A stretch of 38,978 nt of DNA from Pseudomonadota bacterium. GTDB lineage: Bacteria > Myxococcota_A > UBA9042 > GCA-2863065. Positions 24,551-31,559 of the stretch are shown piece after piece (position 1 is the first letter of the stretch; the number at the start of each line of letters is the position of its first letter). The DNA lies in assembly GCA_005776725.1 (NCBI GenBank), contig SXOO01000242.1:1-38978 (forward strand), written 5' to 3'. The notes beneath the pieces were generated by a model that was not told the DNA's origin, ran no database searches, and saw only the letters and a list, made by a program, of their open reading frames with translations. The translations under genes and the position numbers were made by a program.

Positions 24551-27360
24551 AGCGATGACTCCACGTCGAACGGGAGGAAGCTTGCCGAGAAGTACGCGCC
24601 CACCTCTTGGACCGGCAGGATGGACGTGAGGCCGCCCAGCGAGACCCCCTGGCAGATCCACTCTCCGACTGCCTCTGTGCAGCCAAACGGGGGAAGGCAG
24701 ATCTTGCCGAGTCCCAACAGGATGCACGCTTCCCCGGAGATGGAGACACCACCCAGCTTGCCGGTGACGGCTACCGACCCGTTGGCGCTCCCTTTGGTGA
24801 GCCACGCGCCGCTGGGGCGCTGAGAGGCGAACCAGTTCAGGCCTGCCGTAGCGGCCCACGTGGCGGTGAGCAGGTTGCCGGTCACGCTCACGCTGCCTTT
24901 GAAGTTGAAGAGCTCCTCGGAGGCGGTGACGGACGCATCCACGACGAGCTTGCCCGCAAACTGCAGATAGAGCTCGTTGCGCTCGTAAGCCACCTCGTTA
25001 CTGCTGGTCAGAGGGTATTCGCACACGGGGATCATCGTGGCCTGGCAGGGCACATGCGCACGTGACGCGACATCTCGGATCCCCGGGTCGGTCACCGCGG
25101 CCTGGGCGACGGTCTTCGTGTCGTAGTCGACCCGCATGGACTTTGTGTAGAGGTATGGCGCCTGCACGGCGCACGCGCCCTTGTCGGGGACCATCGTCGC
25201 GTCGAGGAAGGCCCAATAGGTGGGCATCACGCTCGGATATGTGGTCCCGTACGGGACCCAATTCGTCTCGAAGAACACCTGGCTCATGAGGTAGTGGTAG
25301 TCGAAGCCCGCTCGGTAGTAGCCGAGGTAGAAGGGCTCTCCCAGCACGTTGGCGTAGGCGCGCAGCAGGGAGGCCTTGTTCTTGGACCCGTGGTTGGACG
25401 GCATCATGGCGCCCTTGTTGGCGCAGGTGGTCGCGTTGGCCCAGAAGTGGTTCGGAGAGGCGTCCTCCTTGAGATAACACCCGACGCCCTCGATGACGGT
25501 GCAGGGGGGCGTCTCAATGCCCTTCGAGAAGGCCAGACCCGTGGTGAGCGAGATCGACCCCATGAGAGGAGCCGAGAGGCAGAAGGGGTCGTAGACACAG
25601 AACTTGGGGCCGCCCGACTGCGCCTGCTTTCCGATCCAGTTGAGGGCGCTGACGAGCGGGGCGAGCTGGGCCGTGCTGCCGAAGTTCATGGACGAGGCGC
25701 TCGTATTGACCGACGCGTTGAGCGCGAACCGGAACCGGTCTGGGACGTCGTACTGCGGCAGGGAGATCGTGGCGAAGCCGAGGAGGCTGATGTCCCCCGT
25801 AACGAAGTCCGGGGCGCCCGGCGCCGTGTCATGGTAGGCGCGCGCCTCCGCCAGTTTCCCGGAGTCGAAGCTGAACAGGCTGCTCTGGAGCTTGGTCCAG
25901 AAGGTGCCGCCGAGGCGCACGTGGCCACCCACGACCTCGCGAAAGCCGCCGCGGAATCGGATCAGCTTCAGAAGCGCGTTCCCGGACTCCTCGGTCCTCC
26001 CGATCTCGTAATAGTCCGAGGCCGCGCTGTCGCTCGCCGCCCCCTCGGGATACGAGTGGACGCCGTAGTGTCGCGGGACGCGCAGGAGGGCCACCTCGGC
26101 CACCGCGCAGTTGTTCCGCCGAGCGTCGTCGGCGGGGCCGGCCTCCGCCAGCGTGCTCGCTGCACAGAGCCGCACCTCGAAGAGTGTCTGCTCGGCCCAG
26201 TCGCCCGACACGAGCCGCTCGCGCAGGGCCGCGTCGGGCATGGCGCCGCCGGAGAGGCCGACACGTCCGACTTGCGGGAGCGCCTCGGGGACGGTCAAAG
26301 CCGGCGCGTCGAGCCGGGTCCAAGCGCCGTCGTCGGCACCGGCGGGTCGAATGGCGAGCTCGACGTTCAGCGCGGGTATGTCGACGCCCTCGGGCGACTC
26401 GGCGCCGCCGCAGCCCAGGGTGGCCGAAGCCTCGATCAGCGGCGACGGGTCGAGCGCCGGTGCGAAGTCCGCGGCCTCGGTCCGCGAGGTAGCGAGCGTG
26501 GAGCCGGCCTCACCGGGCACCCCTTGAGCGGCGGTGTCTTCTCCCGCTTCGGGGGCTGCCTCCGGCACCTCCAGCACCGCGATGTTGGAGCCGAGCGAGA
26601 ACGCGCTCAAGCGCAGGTCCAGGCCGGCGCTCGGGAGCAGGCGCAGCGCTGTGCAGTCGGCAGAAGCGCCGGGCGCGCACCCGATGGGCGCGGAGTTGGT
26701 CTGCCGGCGGCGAAGCTCCGCCTCGGCCTCCGTCTGCTCGGTGGCGGTGAGCACATCACGGGCGTCGACCCACAGGGCCTCGCTCGGGTCGAAGGTGGCC
26801 CACGCGATGACGTCATCGGCCCCTACGAGCGCCGAGCACGTGACGGGGACCCGCAGCTCGGCTGAGAGCTCGTGGCGACGAAGGAATGACGCGCGATGTC
26901 CGTCCCGGGGGTCACCATGGCGTATCGGGAGCGCTCCGAGGAGGCAGTGTTTGCCAGCGGAGGCCGAGGCGAGCCGGAGCACGACGCTGCTCTCGTGCGG
27001 CTCCGCGTCGAGCTCGAGCGCGAGCGCGACCGCGACGTCGTGGCCGACCATCAGGGTGCCGCCGTCGCTCAGGGTGAGCGGGCCCAGGCCAAGCCTTGCC
27101 ACCCGTGGTCTGCTCGCCGTGGTCTCAGGGACGCAGCCGGCGACGCCGTTGGCGGTCTGGACCGACCTCAGGCCTTCGCCGCACGCGCTCTGAACCGGCG
27201 CGTCCGGGTCTTGGCATGCCAGCACCGCCACCAGCGGCACGAGGCCCAGCGCCGCACGCGCGAGCCAGCGGGGGCGAGGCGCGGTGAGCGGGCGCCGCCC
27301 CTCCGGACGCGCAGCCGTCGGTTCGCCTGGGAGATTGAGCACCATTGGCTTACGTCGCAT
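24547..27360 (-). CDS. Large lipoprotein of unknown function, first gene of the giant-protein operon
   Basis: 937 residues from the ATG at 27360; a GTG at 27369 and an ATG at 27345 are alternatives, and none has a clear ribosome site. The signal is unusually long on the N-side (MRRKPMVLNLPGEPTA..., 30-odd residues) before the hydrophobic ALGLVPLVAVLAC, with Cys49 as lipobox Cys. I recognise no family. Residues about 60-430 look like beta domains with scattered Cys. The region about 430-930 has long beta stretches, aromatic-rich segments (YRAGFDYHYLMSQVFFETNW) and several Cys pairs (KFCVYDPFCLSAP, PPCTVIEGVGCYL, GKICLPPFGCTE). It resembles a large secreted structural or binding protein. Its TGA overlaps the next gene's TTG. 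Confidence 0.8.
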   Translation of the reverse strand: MRRKPMVLNLPGEPTAARPEGRRPLTAPRPRWLARAALGLVPLVAVLACQDPDAPVQSACGEGLRSVQTANGVAGCVPETTASRPRVARLGLGPLTLSDGGTLMVGHDVAVALALELDAEPHESSVVLRLASASAGKHCLLGALPIRHGDPRDGHRASFLRRHELSAELRVPVTCSALVGADDVIAWATFDPSEALWVDARDVLTATEQTEAEAELRRRQTNSAPIGCAPGASADCTALRLLPSAGLDLRLSAFSLGSNIAVLEVPEAAPEAGEDTAAQGVPGEAGSTLATSRTEAADFAPALDPSPLIEASATLGCGGAESPEGVDIPALNVELAIRPAGADDGAWTRLDAPALTVPEALPQVGRVGLSGGAMPDAALRERLVSGDWAEQTLFEVRLCAASTLAEAGPADDARRNNCAVAEVALLRVPRHYGVHSYPEGAASDSAASDYYEIGRTEESGNALLKLIRFRGGFREVVGGHVRLGGTFWTKLQSSLFSFDSGKLAEARAYHDTAPGAPDFVTGDISLLGFATISLPQYDVPDRFRFALNASVNTSASSMNFGSTAQLAPLVSALNWIGKQAQSGGPKFCVYDPFCLSAPLMGSISLTTGLAFSKGIETPPCTVIEGVGCYLKEDASPNHFWANATTCANKGAMMPSNHGSKNKASLLRAYANVLGEPFYLGYYRAGFDYHYLMSQVFFETNWVPYGTTYPSVMPTYWAFLDATMVPDKGACAVQAPYLYTKSMRVDYDTKTVAQAAVTDPGIRDVASRAHVPCQATMIPVCEYPLTSSNEVAYERNELYLQFAGKLVVDASVTASEELFNFKGSVSVTGNLLTATWAATAGLNWFASQRPSGAWLTKGSANGSVAVTGKLGGVSISGEACILLGLGKICLPPFGCTEAVGEWICQGVSLGGLTSILPVQEVGAYFSASFLPFDVESSL

Positions 27361-27369
27361 GAGTGTCAC

Positions 27370-27512
27370 CGGCCGTGTTGAGCCGTCAGACTCTCATGGT
27401 TCGAACTGCGCGATCAACGGCGCCTTTTTCGGCAGTAAAGATTGGCCAGCGTAAGATTAATTTGCCGGTGCCACAATGGCCGCTCATAGACACCCCCGGG
27501 CCCGCTCCGGCC
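27370..27512 (-). promoter_or_regulatory. Leader/promoter region of the giant-protein operon
   Basis: This gap separates the O-methyltransferase hairpin from the 937-residue lipoprotein. It contains the most AT-rich patch in the neighbourhood (about 27424-27472, including TTAATC, TTTACT and a run of A/T), which fits a promoter. I could not assign a convincing -35/-10 pair, nor a GG-N10-GC sigma-54 site with good flanks. No gene is visible. Confidence 0.3.
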
Positions 27513-27537
27513 GGGCGGCGCTCGGTCGGTGCCGCCC
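27513..27537 (-). terminator. GC hairpin directly after the O-methyltransferase stop
   Basis: GGGCGGC and GCCGCCC form a seven-base perfect stem around an 11-base loop, starting at the base after the TAG stop. No T-tract follows, so it would be a weak or factor-assisted terminator, but it would separate the redox operon from the giant-protein operon. Confidence 0.45.
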
Positions 27538-28188
27538 CTAGGGGGTCGGCGCCTTCACCCTCGCCAGCGTGATGCCGTCGCGTACCGTGAGCATGACCTG
27601 GTCCACCCGAACGTCGGCCCGAACGCGCTCGTTGAAGGCCACGATCGCTCGCGTGCTCTCGTCTGTCGGCGCGAGGACGCGCCCGCTCCACAGCACATTG
27701 TCGGCCACGATCAAGCCCCCCGGCCGCATCCTCGGCACCAGCAGCTCCCAATAGGCGAGGTAACCGACCTTGTCTGCGTCGATGAAGGCGAAGTCGAAGG
27801 GGCCTTCCAGCGTGGGCAACAGCTGCGCAGCGGGCTGGAGGTGCAGTCTGACCCTGTGCGCCAGGCCGGCCTCGGCCAGATATCGGGCCGCGATCCCCGT
27901 GGTCATTGGGTTGATGTCGAGCGAGTCCAGCGTGCCGTGCTCTGGCAGCGCCGCGGCGATGTGGATCGCGGAGCAACCGGTGAAGGTGCCGATCTCCACG
28001 GCCCGTTGTGCACCGGACAGGCGCACCAGCAGCCCGAGCAGCCCGCCCTCGATGGCGCCGACCTGCATTTGGGGCAGCTCCGTGGAGGCCTGGGTCTCCG
28101 CTGCGAGGCGGTCCAGCAGCTCCGGGTGGACGCGCGTGGAGTGCGCGAGGGCGTAGGCGTCGATCTCTGGCTGTACGAGGGAGAGCAT
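27538..28188 (-). CDS. SAM-dependent O-methyltransferase (CCoAMT-like family)
   Basis: 216 residues, the usual length of family 3 O-methyltransferases. These transfer a methyl group from S-adenosylmethionine to hydroxyls of catechol-like small molecules with the help of a divalent metal. SAM motif I is seen as AVEIGTFTGCSAIHIA (about 63-78). The acidic SAM-ribose position lies in LDSLDINP. The metal-binding DFAFIDADKVGY follows at about 131-142, and GGLIVADNVLWSG, which carries a further metal ligand pair Asp-Asn, at about 157-169. The ATG has AAGGA five bases upstream. It lies 50 bases after the glutathione peroxidase and is probably the last gene of the redox operon. The substrate cannot be told from sequence. 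Confidence 0.9.
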   Translation of the reverse strand: MLSLVQPEIDAYALAHSTRVHPELLDRLAAETQASTELPQMQVGAIEGGLLGLLVRLSGAQRAVEIGTFTGCSAIHIAAALPEHGTLDSLDINPMTTGIAARYLAEAGLAHRVRLHLQPAAQLLPTLEGPFDFAFIDADKVGYLAYWELLVPRMRPGGLIVADNVLWSGRVLAPTDESTRAIVAFNERVRADVRVDQVMLTVRDGITLARVKAPTP

Positions 28189-28238
28189 GTGTTCCTTGTG
28201 TGGGCGTTACAAACGCTGCCGCCGGCTGCCCGCCGCGT

Positions 28239-28898
28239 TCATTGCGCCGGGGCTGGTTCGTTCAGGAGTCGCTCGATCTGTGAGATAAGCGCCTCGTTCA
28301 GCGGATCGACCACCGGCTCGAAGCGCGCCACGGGCTCTCCACGCCGATTCACCAGGAACTTCGTGAAGTTCCATCGAATCTCGCCGCGGGCGCTCTCCGG
28401 GCTGGCCTCCGTGAGTGTGCGGTATAGCGGCGAGACATCGGGGCCGCGCGCGTGGATCTTCGCGAAGAGCGGGAAGCTCACCTTGTAGCGCGATGAACAG
28501 AACTCCTCGATCGCCTTCGCGTCCCCGGGCTCCTGGGCGCCGAAGTCGTTGGACGGGAACGCCATGACCACGAGCCCGCGCTCCTTGAAGCGCTGATAGA
28601 GCGCCTCGAGCGGCGCGTATTGCGGCGTGAACCCGCACTCCGACGCCGTGTTGACCACGAGCAAGACCTTGCCACGGTACTCGGCCAGGCGCTTGGACTC
28701 GCCACGCAGCGTGGTGACCGTGTGGGCGTGGACCGAGCGCTCGAGCGGAGGCGCGGGCTTCTCCGCGGCCGCTGCGTCGGTGGGCCGTTGGCAGGCGGCC
28801 GCGAAGAGTACGACACACAACACGCGTCGGAGGGGCCCGAGACCCCGTTCGACGCGGGGTGCCTTGCCAGTCCGGCTGTTTGCCTTGGCCGGCCGCAT
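28239..28898 (-). CDS. Exported glutathione peroxidase (Cys type)
   Basis: 219 residues. The thioredoxin-fold core has the three family blocks: NTASECGFTPQY with peroxidatic Cys88, FPSNDFGAQEPG with Gln122, and RWNFTKFLV with Trp176 and Asn177, the classic catalytic tetrad. The N-terminus adds a basic stretch and a hydrophobic segment ending in Cys (VVLFAAACQRP, Cys36), so the enzyme is probably a lipoprotein or periplasmic. Bacterial homologues reduce peroxides, often with thioredoxin rather than glutathione as donor. The ATG overlaps the stop of the haem-motif barrel gene (TGATG), tying peroxide detoxification to that redox module. Confidence 0.92.
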   Translation of the reverse strand: MRPAKANSRTGKAPRVERGLGPLRRVLCVVLFAAACQRPTDAAAAEKPAPPLERSVHAHTVTTLRGESKRLAEYRGKVLLVVNTASECGFTPQYAPLEALYQRFKERGLVVMAFPSNDFGAQEPGDAKAIEEFCSSRYKVSFPLFAKIHARGPDVSPLYRTLTEASPESARGEIRWNFTKFLVNRRGEPVARFEPVVDPLNEALISQIERLLNEPAPAQ

Positions 28899-30070
28899 CA
28901 GAACGCACCCACGAGGCCGAGGTGCACACCGACCTCGTCGTCAAAGTCCGAGAAGTCGTAGAACTCACCGCTCGCCTTGACGCGCAGCCAGGTCATCGGT
29001 GCCCAGGAGAGTCCGAGGGTGTACCGCAGCACGAGGCTGTCGTCCCGGAGCGGACTCGAGACCGAGACGTTCCCTCGGCGCCTCATGCCGTCGAAGCGCG
29101 CCACCAGATCCAGCCCCGTCGCGATGGGGTATTCCGTCTCGGCGTACCACCCTTCTTTGAGCGAGAACTCATCGAAGCTGCCATCGGCCGCAGGTCCGTA
29201 GCGGAAGGCGGCGAGGCGCTCGGCCGCTGACTCCGGGACCGCCATCTCGGTGCGGCGTAGTAGATACTCGAGTCGGAGGATCCATCGCTCCAGCTTGAGG
29301 ACCAGGTCGCCACCGAGGACCAGCGCGTCGAGCTCAGCGTCTGGATCGTAGCGACCCCACATCGCCGAGACGCCCACGGTCAGCGCGCCCAGCTCCGGGA
29401 AACGGGTGGCCACGGCGAGGCGGCCCCCCACTGTGGGCTCCGAGTTATTGTCGACGTAGTAAAGGGCGGGGGTCCGGGACTGGATGAAGTCTACGTCCGT
29501 GGCGTCCGCGCTCCCTCTGAAGCCCCCGATGACGTAGGCGGCCCAGTCGAAGTCGACGGTGTCTGCGAGCGCGATCGTACCTCGCAGCTCGAGCCCGTTG
29601 TCTACATACGGCGCCGGCAAGACCGACATGTTCCACTCGCGAAGCCGCACCATGCGGCCCATGTCGTACGGCAGCGGCTTGCCGGACGTACGGTGGTTTG
29701 CCGGGTCGTGTCGCACCGGGAAGTCGCCGAAGCTCGGTGTGAAGCGGCCCGACCGGATGGTGAGCAGGTCGCCCACGCGGACGTCCATGTAGGCCATCCC
29801 CATCTCGAAGCCGTGGCAGCCGTAGCACGCCTTTACGCTGAACCCGAGGTGGTCGCTCACGTCCACATTGGCCTTGAGCGACACCTCGGCGGTGAAGCCG
29901 TCGAAGGTCTCGGCTCGGCCGCGGAGCTCTGTTGGCAGCAGGAGATAGTCGAGCTGCATGCTGCCCGAGAATGTGCGTTCGACAGCGTACGTCGAGGCGG
30001 CGCCAACGCCCAGTACGGCGACGCCTGCCAGGACCACAAGGGCGCGCGCGATCGGTCTGAGCAATGTCAT
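28898..30070 (-). CDS. Outer-membrane beta-barrel protein carrying a CxxCH haem motif
   Basis: 390 residues. A cleavable signal (IARALVVLAGVAVLGVGAAS) is followed by a porin-like pattern of amphipathic strands to the C-terminal Phe (HLGLVGAF). In the second or third strand region sits CYGCH (Cys82, Cys85, His86), a covalent haem c attachment motif not expected in an ordinary porin. The stretch GRFTPSFGDFPVRHDPANHR (about 107-126) looks like a conserved extracellular or constriction segment. The gene directly follows, with an ATGA overlap, a cytochrome c lipoprotein, which makes haem loading plausible. It could be an outer-membrane electron conduit or a haem-tethered porin; this is inference. 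CYGCH could alternatively be a disulfide or metal site. Confidence 0.82.
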   Translation of the reverse strand: MTLLRPIARALVVLAGVAVLGVGAASTYAVERTFSGSMQLDYLLLPTELRGRAETFDGFTAEVSLKANVDVSDHLGFSVKACYGCHGFEMGMAYMDVRVGDLLTIRSGRFTPSFGDFPVRHDPANHRTSGKPLPYDMGRMVRLREWNMSVLPAPYVDNGLELRGTIALADTVDFDWAAYVIGGFRGSADATDVDFIQSRTPALYYVDNNSEPTVGGRLAVATRFPELGALTVGVSAMWGRYDPDAELDALVLGGDLVLKLERWILRLEYLLRRTEMAVPESAAERLAAFRYGPAADGSFDEFSLKEGWYAETEYPIATGLDLVARFDGMRRRGNVSVSSPLRDDSLVLRYTLGLSWAPMTWLRVKASGEFYDFSDFDDEVGVHLGLVGAF

Positions 30071-30504
30071 GGCTCGGCCCCTTCGGCGATCCAGTCGGCG
30101 AGCAGCCGAAGCTGCGTCGGGTCAAGGAAGGGCGGGCCATCGAAGGGCATGCGATTCCCGAACGGGGGGCCCGAGGAGACCTTCTTGATGATCCCGCTCT
30201 CGCAGGGGTCGCCGGGCCGCACGATGTCGGCACCGACGGTGCTGCCGCCGCGCCGCAGCCCCTCGACGGAGGTGAGATCGAGGCCCGACACGAGGAACCC
30301 CGTGTTGTCCTCGCCGGCCGGATCGTGGCACGGAAGACACTGCGGCATGATGATCCCGACGTGGATCTGCACGTCGAAATCGACCGAAGCCTCCGTGTCA
30401 GAGTCCTCCGAGACGCAGCGCTCCGTGAGGGGCGGGCCGACCTCTGGAGCCAACTCGCACGCGATGACGACGAGCGCCATGAGCGCAGCGTATCGGCGAC
30501 TCAC
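30067..30504 (-). CDS. Monohaem cytochrome c lipoprotein
   Basis: 145 residues from a GTG placed exactly over the previous stop (GTGA), with AGGAGG six bases upstream. A TTG at 30543 is less likely. The signal ends in a canonical lipobox (LVVIAC, Cys16). The haem c site is CLPCH (Cys56, Cys59, His60), and Met119 in FGNRMPFDGPP is the likely distal axial ligand. The closing helix is TQLRLLADWIAEGA, typical of the planctomycete-type cytochrome c domain with its PGDPxxS and MP motifs. It would carry single electrons at a membrane surface. It overlaps the haem-motif barrel gene downstream and the upstream lipoprotein. Confidence 0.88.
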   Translation of the reverse strand: MSRRYAALMALVVIACELAPEVGPPLTERCVSEDSDTEASVDFDVQIHVGIIMPQCLPCHDPAGEDNTGFLVSGLDLTSVEGLRRGGSTVGADIVRPGDPCESGIIKKVSSGPPFGNRMPFDGPPFLDPTQLRLLADWIAEGAEP

Positions 30505-31559
30505 GAGCCACCTCCTGGCACGGGTTTTGGCTCGATCGGGCAATTGACCAGCACCTCGGTGGGCTCGAGGGCGAGCACCTGACCGGCTACGGGCGTGAGC
30601 TCAGGCCAGTCGCGCTCCTCGAAGAGGATCGAGAAATCGGCGATGGAGCTCGTTGCTTCGTCCTGAGAGTCGTCTACGAGCGAGCGGTCCTCTGGGACGG
30701 CGGCCTTGACCACTCGCCAGAGCGGCGTCTCACCCTCGCCGAGACGAAACAGGTTGTTCGAGTCGTTCGTGTCGGCGTCGCCCGTGATGTCGACCCCTCG
30801 CGCGCCCTCGTCCACGGGCTCTCCGCCGAGCCGCCGGAGCTGCACGACGTCGGAGACCGGCGTATTGCCGTCTTCGGCGGGTGTGTAGAAGCCCATCCCG
30901 TAGAACGAGACCTGCACGCCGCGGTAGAACACCGGCGCCGGCGGGACCTCCGGCGAGTCGCGAGTGACGAGGCGCACGTCGGGATGGACCACGGGGCAAT
31001 TGGAGAGGAGACCCGCGACGAACGGGGTCTCGACGAGGCCCGTTGCTTCGGCGAGTTGGAGATCCGCGACCGACGCGATGGCCTCTCCGTCCCAGCTCGC
31101 GGTTACGGGCACGAAATAGACAGTCCAGAACGGCGTATAGCCGCTGTCACCCGGGATCGAGTCGATAACGAATGGATGTTCCGCGATCAAGGCCGGCTTG
31201 CCATCGTCGCCCATCCGGACCAGCGCATAGAGCGGGAGAACGCGCGCTGGAGCCGGCCCGAAGTCCCAGTACCAGACGCGTTGACCGCCGGAGAACGCCG
31301 AGCGCCGCTCGATCACCCGGCCGACGTTGTCGTGTGCGTCGATCTGCGCCAACTGGGCTGCGCTGGCCGAGGGGACGTCTGCCACGCTGAGGTAGCGGAG
31401 CTGTCCCTTGGGGACGGCGTCGTCGCTCAAGGGGCCCACGCACGCCGCGATCACGGTCGCCGCGGCTGCGGGCCAGGCGGAGAACCGCCGGGGGGAGCGC
31501 GCGTTGGAGCCAAGTTCGACGGTCTCGTTGCGGCGGCCGTGGATCTCGAGGTGCGTCAC
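30501..31559 (-). CDS. Secreted lipoprotein of unknown function in the redox operon
   Basis: 352 residues from a GTG overlapping the kinase stop (GTGA), with GGAG seven bases upstream. The signal has a long basic N-region and ends in the lipobox VIAAC (about residue 41). The body includes VWYWDFGPAPARVLPLYALVR and HPFVIDSIPGDSGYTPFW, a pattern I associate with an uncharacterised family of secreted proteins in Deltaproteobacteria (association from memory, not checked). Two Cys (LLSNCPVVHP and VNCPIEPKP) may form a disulfide. There is no haem motif. Its location between the kinase and the cytochrome suggests it belongs to the same envelope complex. Confidence 0.78.
   Translation of the reverse strand: MTHLEIHGRRNETVELGSNARSPRRFSAWPAAAATVIAACVGPLSDDAVPKGQLRYLSVADVPSASAAQLAQIDAHDNVGRVIERRSAFSGGQRVWYWDFGPAPARVLPLYALVRMGDDGKPALIAEHPFVIDSIPGDSGYTPFWTVYFVPVTASWDGEAIASVADLQLAEATGLVETPFVAGLLSNCPVVHPDVRLVTRDSPEVPPAPVFYRGVQVSFYGMGFYTPAEDGNTPVSDVVQLRRLGGEPVDEGARGVDITGDADTNDSNNLFRLGEGETPLWRVVKAAVPEDRSLVDDSQDEATSSIADFSILFEERDWPELTPVAGQVLALEPTEVLVNCPIEPKPVPGGGS

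Noticed and set aside
25294..26865. Long plus-strand frame opposite the 937-residue lipoprotein
   Set aside because: The minus strand has a signal peptide, lipobox and coupled neighbours. The plus-strand protein is compositionally typical of a high-GC shadow frame.
30505..30543. Upstream TTG start for the cytochrome c lipoprotein
   Set aside because: The GTG at 30504 has a perfect AGGAGG at six bases, overlaps the previous stop and gives a normal lipoprotein signal length.
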